A stretch of DNA of 64,000 nucleotides, taken from positions 2,423,501-2,487,500 of the forward strand of contig JABMCL010002073.1 of assembly GCA_018857735.1 (NCBI GenBank), written 5' to 3'. This DNA is from Alviniconcha marisindica (lineage: Eukaryota > Mollusca > Gastropoda > Provannidae). The stretch's first letter is position 1; every line of letters starts with the position of its first letter. A program made the translations under genes and the position numbers. The notes beneath the pieces are model-generated. The model was not told the origin of the DNA. It worked only from the letters and a program-made list of their open reading frames with translations, and searched no databases. Positions 1-28,450 of the stretch are shown here, in pieces.

Positions 1-10098
<10,098 letters not shown>

Positions 10099-10115
<17 letters not shown>

Positions 10116-10836
10116 CAGGATTCATCAGCTGTTGACAGACCTCATCTCTTGTCGAGCTGCTGTCAGCTGTTGACAGACCTCATCTCTTGTTGAGCTGCTG
10201 TTGTGACAGAATTCATCAGCTGTTGACAGATCTCATCTCTTGTCGAGCTGCTGTCAGCTGTTGACAGACCTCATCTCTTGTCGAGCTGCTGTTGTGACAG
10301 GATTCATCAGCTGTTGACAGACCTCATCTCTTGTCGAGCTGCTGTCAGCTGTTGACAGACCTCATCTCTTGTTGAGCTGCTGTTGTGACAGAATTCATCA
10401 GCTGTTGACAGACCTCATCTCTTGTCGAGCTGCTGTCAGCTGTTGACAGACCTCATCTCTTGTCGAGCTGCTGTCAGCTGTTGACAGACCTCATCTCTTG
10501 TCGAGCTGCTGTTGTGACAGGATTCATCACCTGCTGACAGACCTCATCTCTTGTCGAGCTGCTGTCAGCTGTTGACAGACCTCATCTCTTGTCGAGCTGC
10601 TGTCAGCTGTTGACAGACCTCATCTCTTGTCGAGCTGCTGTTGTGACAGAATTCATCAGCTGCTGACAGACCTCATCTCTTGTCGAGCTGCTGTCAGCTG
10701 TTGACAGACCTCATCTCTTGTCGAGCTGCTGTTGTGACAGAATTCATCACCTGCTGACAGACCTCATCTCTTGTCGAGCTGCTGTTGTGACAGAATTCAT
10801 CAGCTGCTGACAGACCTCATCTCTTGTCGAGCTGCC
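10099..10836 (+). repeat. 53/38-bp tandem array starting on the SHLD2 stop codon
   Basis: The first unit begins with the last codons of SHLD2 (GAGCTGCTGTTGTGA). Long units (53 bp) contain CAGGATTCATCAGCTGTTGA and CAGACCTCATCTCTTGTC; short units (38 bp) lack about 15 bases (TGTGACAGGATTCAT). Long and short units are interspersed, giving about 16 units. The array lies in the presumed 3' UTR. Confidence 0.93.
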
Positions 10837-13800
10837 ATGTTGACTATTTCTTGGGAAGATGTTTTGTTTAAACTCTGTCTCCTGTTAAGATCTGTTGTTG
10901 ACTAAGACCATCTCCTATTCTGATGCCCTGTTGACAGATATAACCTCCAGTTTAGACGTCTTAGTGACAGACACCATCTCTTTTAAAAGGAACTAGCCTC
11001 CTCGAAAGTAAATATAATATGAAACCGAATGAGGTTTAGAAAGCTTGTGTAGAATCAACAAGCAACAGAAGTTCATGAGGGCTTGAAAGACGTCACATGA
11101 ATGCAACAACAAAGACCTGAACACATACAGTAACTCTCACCGAGAATGTGAGTAAATACAAGGTACATAAACTCTCTACCAAAGCTTGAGGATGTACCGT
11201 TGGTGCATCACTGTAGGTGTCAAGTACTTCTTTATTTCATTCAGAGGAAAACATGCATGCCACACATGAATAACGAAGGCATAAAATCTGCATGTATAAA
11301 AGATTCACAGCTGAAGAGTGTGCAGTAGTGCACAGGCAAGGTTAAAAACCACAAGTGTTATTTAAATTGAGTATATTGCTTATGGAAATGCACTCTAATA
11401 ATAAACAGTGTCACATACATATCAAGTACAGTTATTTTTACCGTTTTCATCCTGTATCCCGCTGTTGTGCGTTAATGTATAAGATCAAATGATAGTTTTA
11501 ATTTCCCACTGGAGTGAATAAAGTTGATGTTATACCCACACACCCTCTCCCCCCCTCCACACACACCCATCTACAGTGCCCCCCCCCCTCCCCCCCAACC
11601 ACACACTTCCTCTTCCACACACACAGACAATTCAAGTCTTTGTTGTTGTGTTCATGCAACATCTTTCAAGCACTAATCATCTTCTTTTGCCTGTTGATTC
11701 TTCTCAACTTATTTGATCCAAACACACAAAAAGTTAAAAAGAACGATAACTTTGATAGGACAACACAAAACATGTTCACATTTTCAGGGTAACCTCCCTT
11801 TTCAAGCAACAGACAGGTAAATGATGATACATTAAAATTGTCTCCTTATTTAACCGGTTTCACGTATTGGTGCTAATGTGTCTGGAGTGTGTTAAAGAAT
11901 GCAAGCAGGACGCTGATGTGTTTATGAAACAGGCGTGATGTAGTGAATATTATGATGCAATTTTTTTTTTTTAAAATGTTTTGTCCAGGAAGGCCTGTTT
12001 TTTTCCATGTGAATGAGAACAAGTGGTTTAAGCACTGGACTGCTAAATGCCTTGCTCTTTGTCGACATCATTTCATTGAAACTCTGTTTTCTGGATGTAC
12101 CCAGGTGAACAACTCTAGCTGATTGTTTTCCTGTGCAATGTTTATGGCAAATGTGAAGTCATTTCTTCATTTGTAACTGAATTGCAGGAGAAATTTAAAA
12201 CATGTATTTGCTTTGTGACTGTGTGCACATTTACCTGAAAATATGAACTTTAGTCTAAAGCTAATAATTTCAAAAGTGAAAGTACTTATAACAAAACTGA
12301 AACAAAAGAATGAAGGCCTGCAAAATTCATCTGATAGCTCACTGATTTTTAATGCCGTCAACCATTATGATTGTATCAGGGCTGACCTTTTTTTTACAGG
12401 GTTCAAACCGATAAAAATAAGATAACCAAAAGCTTCCAGATTCCACAATAATAATGATTTGCTTGGAAGGAAATTTTGGGGTGTGATTAGGGAGTATTTC
12501 ACACAATTTACTGCCTCTTGTCCAAGGACTGGTAACCAAGCAATTGCTGTACACTGGCATCATGAGGTTATCAACCAGACCCATATTTCAGGACTGCAAC
12601 TCTACAATCAGTAGAGTCTTATTTTACTAGTGCATTTTGTTTTTGACAGTACAGTACAAAAGTGTTCCAGTTGGAGTGGACAATACATCATTTAGCAATG
12701 AACTATTCTGAATGTGACAAGGAGAAGTTTGCAGCAGCCTTCACAAAAAGTTTGAAGCTCAAGCTGCTGTCACAAAAATAAACGAAGATGCTGCTGAACT
12801 AAATTGGACTTGACAAAGAGCAGAAGTTTACAGCTGCCTTTACTTAGCAACATCAAGTCCTGCTGAACAAAATGTCCCCCAAATTCCTCAAACACTGGAC
12901 TGGGTACCAATGCTCTTTGCAACTACTTGCTTGCTCTGGTGAATGAAACAAAAAATATCAGCTATGTTAATGTTGTTCTTTGGACTTCCTTGAATGAATG
13001 AATGAAAATTGATATACAGCGCATAAACACTTCCATACAAAACCTTGCGTGTTCACAGCACCAGATACACAGTGCATACATGTAAGCTCTCGCAAGCTAA
13101 AAACTACCAAAGGACACTAATACAATAAAGTACAAACAGCCCCTACCCACCCACCTGTCTGAAAAGTGCAACTATACATAGCAGTTAAATGTAAAAATAT
13201 ATACAGAGTTACAAATAATCATAACAGAAAAAAAGAATCACACACACACACACAAAGTGACATGCACAACATACACCATATTACGCTTATAATTTTATTT
13301 ATTCATAATATCAGTCTTTCAGATCACAGATGTGCCATTGGCAGTACACAGTGGCAGGCTTCTGTCATGTGTTTCAACACATCAAATACATGTACAGTAC
13401 AAAACACTTTCATACAACTTTTAAATTTACACAACCTTAAGAAAAAAGGCTGACACCTCAAGACAACATGTGTTCGATTAGGGGAATCAGATCAATTCAC
13501 AAAAAAGATCTACAGATGTGTACAGGGAATGTCACAATGTCAAATTCATATCTAGAGCAACAAAAAACTGTATGGCAAAAACTTGTTCAATGTATAATGT
13601 TGTTCTGTGAAATTTATTTGGGGTGATGGGAGGGGGGGAGGGGGACCCACCCCCCCCCCCCCCCCCCCCCCAAAAAGAAGAAGAAGAAGAAAACATGTAA
13701 ATGACTAGAAACCTTAGTGACTAGTTAGGTTATGACTTAGTTGTGTCCTGTCAACCGCATGGGGTCATCTCAGAACAAACCACACAATCAGACTTATTTT

Positions 13801-14219
13801 ACTAAGCTGTAAATAAAATTTTACAAACAAGTCACCGCAAAGGGTGAGGGAACACTATAACGCAAGACTGCGCAAGACCACATGCCACTGTGGCAGTGAA
13901 AAAGTTGAAAATCCAACAAGGACAAGACATTCATGGCAGTGGACAAAGCATGCACAGCTATATCATATTCTGACCCATCCCTGGCTTTAACCCAACACCA
14001 TCGCAGAGCCCGCCACTCGCGTGCTTTCAGAACCCAACAAGAGCCCGGAAATTACTCACGCCATCCTACTTTCAGTTCCCAGAATGCATTTTACTGTAAG
14101 AGTTCAGACAAAACCTGATTTCCGATGCCATTAGCATGTTTTCTGATTTGTAATCAGACTGGTGGTTATATTTCTGTGATTTTTGTAAAGACTGAACATT
14201 TTGATGCTATTTTTGCAAA
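10837..14219. other. Intergenic interval / SHLD2 3' flank without recognised genes
   Basis: AT-rich. Possible SHLD2 polyadenylation signals AATAAA lie at 11400-11405 and 11517-11522. A short interspersed segment near 12995-13090 (GTGTTCACAGCACCAGATAC) resembles one at 54740-54830. A C-tract of about 20 lies near 13650. Small open frames here have no features of genes. Confidence 0.7.
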
Positions 14220-17200
14220 ATGGCTGACGACAAAGCATGGCAGTACTGGAGGTCAGTGATGGGAGACAGTGACGATGATGGAGAAGATGATTTTGAGGGC
14301 TTTACTCTTTGTGAAATAGTCAAAGGAAATGAGTCGAACATCAATCTTGACACTGTTGTTCAGAGTCAACAGCTCATCCAGCAGTTCAGTCCAGAAATGT
14401 CCAGCAATTCTGACTTGAACCGAAGTGGTGGTGGAGGTGAAGAACTTTTGGGAGAATGATGCGGATTTGCCTGTTGTTGCCGCACTGAGCAAGGTGAAGA
14501 GACAGAAAAGACAGTCAAAGAAGAAAAGAGATGTGTTGACCATGTGATGGTCAGCTCAAACGTCGAAAGTGCACCCAGAAAAAGTGTTCCATGGTTCTGT
14601 TGAAGATGGAACCATCAAAGTGGGCGTTGACCACACTCTACCAGTAGGTGCCACTCCATACGAATACTTCTGTTTGCTGTTGCGAGAGACATTTTGGACT
14701 GATGTGGCACATCAGACAAATGTGTATGCTGAACAAAGGCAGCAGAACAAAGGGCCGGACAAGACTTGGAAGGAGACTACAGCTGCTGAAATGAAACTTC
14801 ATTTTCATTCAGTTTATGTTTGGGATCCATCGAATGCCAGAAACAGCTATGTACTGGTCCACTGATCCCCTTCTTCGGGTTTCTGCCGTTGCTGATGTGA
14901 TGAGCAAAGGCCGATTCCAAAAGCTGAGCCAGTATTCCCATCTCAACGACAACTCGCTGCTGTCACCAAAGGCAACCTGAATATAACCCTTTGTTGAAAG
15001 TCTGCCCTCTGTTTGATGCCATCACTGTCAACAGCCACGCCCACTACTTTCCTGGCAGGGATATTTCCATCGATGAGGTGGTGATTAAGTTGAATGGTTG
15101 TCTCAGCTTCAAGCAGTACATCAAAGGTGTGTATTGATGGGAAAACTGAGGATTTTGTGGAGAAATAAGCACTGTGGGGCGTGTGTGTGTTGGGGGGGGG
15201 GGGGGGAGCGAGCAATCAATGCCCAGGTGGGCACATGTGGCTTTTGTTATTATTGTTTTACTGTAGTCCCCACCTGAATGTGAACAAGACTGCTGAGAGC
15301 ATGTGTATTTATAAATTAATGTTCTTTTATGTCCAGATTCGAGTAGGCAACAGATCCAACATTTATTTCAGTATGACTTGAGCAGCACTTGTAACAGGTA
15401 CGTGTAAGTTTCTATGGAGCATTTTATTTTACAGATTTTATAAGTCATTGTATGTGTGTGTGTGTTTTTTACAGGAAAGCCAAACCCTTAGGGCATCAGG
15501 ATGTGGTGTGCAGCAGACCCCAGGTCCGGCTACATGCTGGAGTTTGACATCTACCTGGGACGTGTCCTGGCCCCGATGCCGCATGGGTTGGGGCATCAAG
15601 TCATCATGAAGATGGCAGACCGATTTCTGGAAAGAGGACATCGCCTGTTCTTCGATAACTACTTCTCTTCAGTCAAGCTTAGCCAAGATCTGGAAGAGGA
15701 GGGGACCTACATGTGTTCAACAATACGCATGAATCAGTCTGGGTGGCCCATGGAGGTGAACACGCAGCGTGCCAAGAAGATGAAGGCAGGTGACGACCAT
15801 TTTCGTCAAGACGGCAACACGGTCGCTACACAGTGGAAGGACAAACGACCAGTGGCTATTCTTTCCACAAATAGTCAGAGATGGGGGAGGCAGAAAGGAA
15901 GGCACTGGTGGGGTGGGGGGCAAGAAGAAGGTGGCAGCAGTGGTGGGGGGCAAGGGGGCGGCAGCAAGAAGGCGGCAGTATCAGATTGCTGCACCATGTG
16001 GCTCTGTCTGTGTCCCGTCCAGTGGAGTACCGCAACTACCTTCCTGTTTGTGGATTTGATTTGACCAGCAGGTCAGACCAGTCAGTCTGACTGCTCCGGG
16101 TCTGATGGCCGTGAGACGGAATGATTCTTATTAGAGGACGCTCTGTCACTGACAGCGAAAGAAAGAAGTCGGCCGGTGGTGCGTTTCTCAAGTGCACTCT
16201 GTTCTGGTCTACAACAAATTTGTAAGTCTTCAAACAGCTTCACCTTGCTTGGTAAGTCTCATTTCATTGTAATTATCAGGGCAAAACTTATTTTGTCAGC
16301 GCACAATAAACTTGAACCTGGGAAGAAAGTGGGCTAACCAAAGAATTGGAGAAAAAGTCAAACACGGAAAACGTAATAAGAAGGGATAGGGACAGACATT
16401 TAATTGGTTTTTAACGCCAATTCAACCATGATGGATATATCAGGGCAAAACCGATTTTGTCAGCATACAATAAACTTTAACTTGGGAAGAAAGGGGGCTA
16501 ACTAATTCTTCAACTGAAGAATGTCAAAGAATTTGAGAAAAAGTCAAACAGGGGAAACATAGTAAGGCAGGTTGGGGGCAGACATTTAAGTGGTTTTTAA
16601 CGCCCAGTCAACTGTGATCAGGGCAAAACAGATTTTGTCAGCATACAGTAAACTTTAACTTGGGAAGAAAGGGGGCTAACTAATTCTTCAACTGAAGAAT
16701 GTTAAAGAATTTGAGAAAAAGTCAAACAGGGGAAACATAATATGATGGGTTGGGGACAGACAGTTAATTGGTTTTTAACACCCATTCAACCATGATGGTT
16801 ATATCTGGGCAAAATGGGTTGGGGAGGGGGATACTCTTTCTATGCAGTAGAGAGAACAAGATTTTGTTCCTGTTGTCAATTCATCATGCAAGAAGAATCG
16901 GTTTTGTTCCTGGTAGATCCAAAGTCAATGGGCAGCACAGAAAAGCTGAATATCAGATAAACAAAACTTGTCGACGATTGCAATGCGTACATGGGAGAGG
17001 TGGACAAAAATGATCAGTTGATAAAGAAACGTAGCACCCTGTGTAAAAACTTAAACAAACAAGCAGTGGAACTCTATACGGCAAAACAGCAAGTGTAAAT
17101 ACCTTTATCTTGCTTGAAAATGCGCCAGAATTGCAAAGACAATTTTTAAGAAAGCATTTGATGCAAATGTGTATAGGGATCTCCACCCAATGGAGAAAAT

Positions 17201-17390
17201 GCAATGCATGGGTCACGTTCAAAAACGCATGGGATCAAAACTAAGAAATCTCAAAGCATGATGCGGCAAAAGACAGCTTGTAGATGGGGAAACAATAAGT
17301 GGACAAAGCAGACTGACAGAAGAGCAGGTGAAGTCCATACAACAGCATCATGAAATGCTATTAGGCAACAACCAAACTGATAACAGCTGA
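14220..17390 (+). pseudogene. Decayed piggyBac-type transposase
   Basis: Pieces in order: acidic N-terminus (ATG 14220, GDSDDDGEDDFEGF); PYEYFCLLLRETFWTDVAHQ with TNVYAEQ (14650-14740); YWSTDPLLRVSAVADVMSKG after a frameshift (14852-14950); FPGRDISIDEVVIKLNG (about 15050-15110) with the first catalytic Asp; after a ~350-bp interruption that could be an intron (AAG/GTGTGT to TTTTTTACAG), MWCAADPRSGYMLEFDIYLG (from 15501) and FFDNYFSSVKLSQDLEEEGT with the second Asp; RQDGNTVATQWKDKR; then after a tandem-repeat insertion NAYMGEVDKNDQL (near 16985) with the third Asp. A TAG at 15489-15491 stands just before MWCAAD, where relatives usually have a Trp codon. Frameshifts, stops and a broken C-terminus make it inactive. 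No convincing terminal inverted repeats or TTAA borders were fixed. Confidence 0.9.
16258..16815 (+). repeat. ~175-bp tandem repeat inside the piggyBac pseudogene, about 3 copies
   Basis: Unit contains ATCAGGGCAAAACAGATTTTG, ATAAACTTTAACTTGGGAAG and GAGAAAAAGTCAAACAGGGG, ending with GGTTTTTAACGCCCATTCAA. It separates the second and third catalytic Asp regions of the transposase. Confidence 0.88.
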
Positions 17391-17408
17391 AGTTATGTTC
17401 CCTGCAGC

Positions 17409-18185
17409 AGTGAAACAGTGTTGTGTATGTGTTTCAAAAGTGGATAACACACCTCATAGTGCTCTAATCAAACTTATACTTTGCAGAGTATGTTTTAGAT
17501 GGTTCTGGTTTATTCTTATGGGCTTTTTTTAAAACTTAGGAACAAAAATAATAATTATTAATGGGGCAGTAAGTGAAAATTTATGTTTGTTTACGTTAAA
17601 TTTCCAAACCATTGATCTGATACCCTATTTTATTTTTCTCCAAATTGAAAAATAAATATATATAGGCAAATAGACTATTCATTTCTACATATTTCCTCCA
17701 GATTTACAACAGATATTTGCAATAGTATGCTAGTTATTGACATTTTTGTGAGCTAACCATAGTTTTCAGGCTCAGCCAAGCAGGGCAGCAGTGAAACAGT
17801 GGTGTTTCATAAGTGGATGAAAACACACCCCATAGTGCTCTAATCAGACCCATACTTTGCAGAATATTACTCAAATGGCTCTAGTTTACTATCGTGGACT
17901 TTTTCAAACTTAGGAATGAACATGATAATTATTATTTTGGCAGAAAATGAAAAATTATGTTTGTTTCAGTGAAATTTCTAGAAACGTTGATCTCCTACCC
18001 CATTTTGGTTTGCCCAAAATGTAAAATAAATACTGATACAAATAAAACATTCATTTTGGGGCACACTCCCTCCAAATTTCTCACTGAGGTTTGCATTAGT
18101 ATGGAAGTTATCCACATTTTAGTGAACCAACCATAGTTCTCAGCCTCAGGCTGTCTGCACAGCAGGAGCAGGAATAGGCCTGCAG
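17409..18185 (+). repeat. Diverged tandem duplication of about 390 bp
   Basis: The 17409-17790 segment (GTGAAACAGTGTTG ... CATAGTGCTCTAATCA ... GGCTCAGCCAAGCAGGGCAG) recurs at 17791-18185 with the same order of blocks (CATAGTGCTCTAATCAGACC ... CAGCCTCAGG). It may be the 3' end of the piggyBac-related element. Confidence 0.85.
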
Positions 18186-18397
18186 CGCTGGAGTACAATG
18201 AGTTAACAAAGATAGAACTGCTTCTTCTCGTTCCACAAAAAGTGACTCAGAAAACATGCTGTGATGACATTTGTATCAAATATCATACACGACTATCCAC
18301 TGCCCAGAAGGCCCGATGTATCTTACAGGATACATGATCAAATTACAAATGAAATTGACAAATGGCCTTTAAAAAAAAAAAAAGTCTTCCTTTGTTG

Positions 18398-18403
18398 TTT
18401 ATT
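18398..18403 (-). promoter_or_regulatory. Possible polyadenylation signal of RNMT
   Basis: AATAAA on the minus strand, about 410 bases past the RNMT stop at 18815. Based on motif and position only. Confidence 0.4.
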
Positions 18404-18814
18404 GATCAGATTTTGATGTGGCTTATTTTTCTTGATGTTTTTGTATGTGCGAGCTCTAGAGGGTTAAATATGAGAAAAAAAATTGTATGATAGAAACGAC
18501 ACCTTAAGACATACAAATTATATTAAAAAAGCTCAAAAATGACCGAACATGTGAATCAAGAACATTTCAGACCAACACTGAACACAAAAGCCTCATCCAT
18601 ACAATTTACTAACACCAATCTTGCAACAGCAACACTGCAGTTCACCCCAAAGTCTCACATTACCACAATAACATTTTACACTCACACTCTGAACACAAAT
18701 GGATCAACCAATTAGCATTTACTCCACAATCTCACATCAAGCCTTACTCTTACTGTAAAATGTCATCTCACACCAGCACTCGCATGAAACCAGCAGTGGA
18801 CAGCTGACACACTT

Positions 18815-26450
<7,636 letters not shown>

Positions 26451-27559
26451 AGCTGAATCTTTCAAGGGCAGCAATCTAAATTTTGGTCACACACCAGAAC
26501 ACTGAAATAATAATAAGACACAGTGCATAGTCAAATTATCAGACCAATATTGCAACAGTAATGCTACTACTATTATTAGTATTAAGCCCTTCACTGCCTC
26601 AGCCCATAAAATTCCAAGTTGAAAGTGCACAGAGATCCTTGCAAACAGCATATTTTCTGGTCCTATAAGTATAACACATCTACTTTCAATGCTATGCGTT
26701 TTGATGACAATCCTTTGACATGCCAGTGCGAAAAAGAAAAAAGAAAAAGGCTTACAGGTTTCAAATTTTGCACTTTTATTGGTCGTTTTCAAGTGACATC
26801 ATGGCAATGAAGAGGTTAATAGTTCTAATTTTTATAGTGCAGTATCACACTGGCAAGCCAGTAACTTGAGTAAACTGCATACGAAAACATTGAATAAGCT
26901 GCATGCTGAAACAAAGTTGAAACCAAAAAGGTTTGACTCTTTGAGTGTCAGTATGATGATATGACTTGTAAACAATGTATAAACTATAATCCTAACCTTT
27001 TTTTTGTTTAAATTAAAAAAGAAAAAGAAAAAAAAGCTAGACCACAAATAAAACTTGAACTGGGATAGAATTACTTTTTGGCCCAGAGTGGAAGTACCCA
27101 GGGTTAAGTGTATGCTTCGATGAAGGGGATTCCAAGATTTCAGTACCCAAACACCATGCCTATGGAGGGAGCCTGGTAAAGCTGCTGCTGTGCACTCACT
27201 AGACAGCAGATTCTGGTGCCCAGATTCCTTTGTTTAGATTAGGCCTGGGCTTTGTACTGTAAAGCATAGAGCTAGATGAATTTATCAGTTTCTGGCTAGA
27301 TTTCCCACTTGCTGGTCTCCATTCCCCCCCCCCCCCCCCCCCACACACACACTTCTGTAGAACACTTTCCCAGTCCCACCCCAAAATGCACCACAGCATT
27401 CCAGTCATGGAAGCTGACTCATCATGATCCTGTATCTACCTTGTGAACTTGAAAACTTTATTTTACAAGGATTGTAGTTCTGTAAGAAAAGACATGACGC
27501 TAATGGCAATGATGGCTAAAATAGTAAAAACTACAAAAGGCAAATGCACTCTATAAATA

Positions 27560-27660
27560 TTTCAGAGCTCAGTAGCTAGATGTGAAAGTCGAGGTGGCCG
27601 TCCTGGGCTCCCGTCCTTAATAAGTTAATAAGCCTACGGTTTCTGTGGACGTAAAGCAGC
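27560..27660 (+). repeat. Dispersed repeat family D copy upstream of RNMT
   Basis: CAGAGCTCAGTAGCTAGATG ... GTCGAGGTGGCCGTCCTGGG ... TTTCTGTGGACGTAAAG. It lies in the RNMT 5' flank or first intron. Confidence 0.82.
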
Positions 27661-28079
27661 ACTCAACCAACAAGATTATTTCATCTAGTCCACATGGAAA
27701 ACCCGCTCCCGCTTATTACGTTGAAGTAATGAAAAGATGCAATAAGCGTATTGCATACTTCTTTTTCTTCCTGTGACCTGTCAAGGCCTCGGCTCTGTCA
27801 GAGCGTTGCAAGTCCTGCAGCAATGTGTATTTAAAAGGTAGTCACGGACAGTGCCTCGAGTGTTATTTTATAAAGTGAAACAATAATAAAACGAGAAAGA
27901 AACTGTACGAGAATAAAAGAATAAGAAAATAAATCAGAGAATAAATCATTTAAATGCCGGTACACATTAAAAAAGAAGAAGAAAAAATACGCTTTCTATG
28001 TAAACTGCATATTAGTGAGTGTAATGACTGTGGTTGTTCCTAAAGGTGAAAAAATAATTTTAAAAAATAGACCTACATT

Positions 28080-28450
28080 GCCAAAACGCCACTTTCTTCT
28101 AGCGCATGCTACACACGCTTCTCTTGTCACGTGATCGTAATGTTTTTGTTTTTGGTTGTTGTAAAACAGAACGCTTTCTGTCGTTTATGCCATACATTGC
28201 ATCTCAATATTTTATAACGCAGTTGGTATCAGTACAATACTTCTGATGTTGTAGTTATGTTGTTTCTAAGAAAATAATGCTTACAAATCATGGTTTATTT
28301 CACCTTGGAAAGGTCATTCACCAACAATCGTCAGTTGGCACAACATGGCGTCTTCCACCGAAGTTTCCATCATGCTGCTACTGCGCTTGCTTTAAGCATA
28401 GGCTAACATTAGAGTATTTTGTGTTTTAGTGTTTTCGTACGCGTTGAGAA
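28080..28450. promoter_or_regulatory. Likely shared bidirectional promoter of RNMT and FAM210A
   Basis: This stretch directly upstream of the FAM210A ATG has relatively many CpGs for the neighbourhood. It contains a palindromic E-box TCACGTGA at 28127-28134 (USF/MITF-type motif) and CAACATGGCGTC at 28341-28352, resembling the YY1 site common at animal TATA-less promoters. No TATA box is obvious. RNMT would need a 5' non-coding exon here, because its first identified coding exon is about 1.6 kb away. Sequence and layout support this; no transcript start can be seen. Confidence 0.5.
28345..28395 (+). other. Possible 16-codon upstream ORF of FAM210A
   Basis: ATG at 28345 starts MASSTEVSIMLLLRLL followed by TAA at 28393-28395, ending 55 nt before the main ATG. 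It would matter only if transcription begins upstream; the same ATG lies inside the YY1-like motif. Confidence 0.35.
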
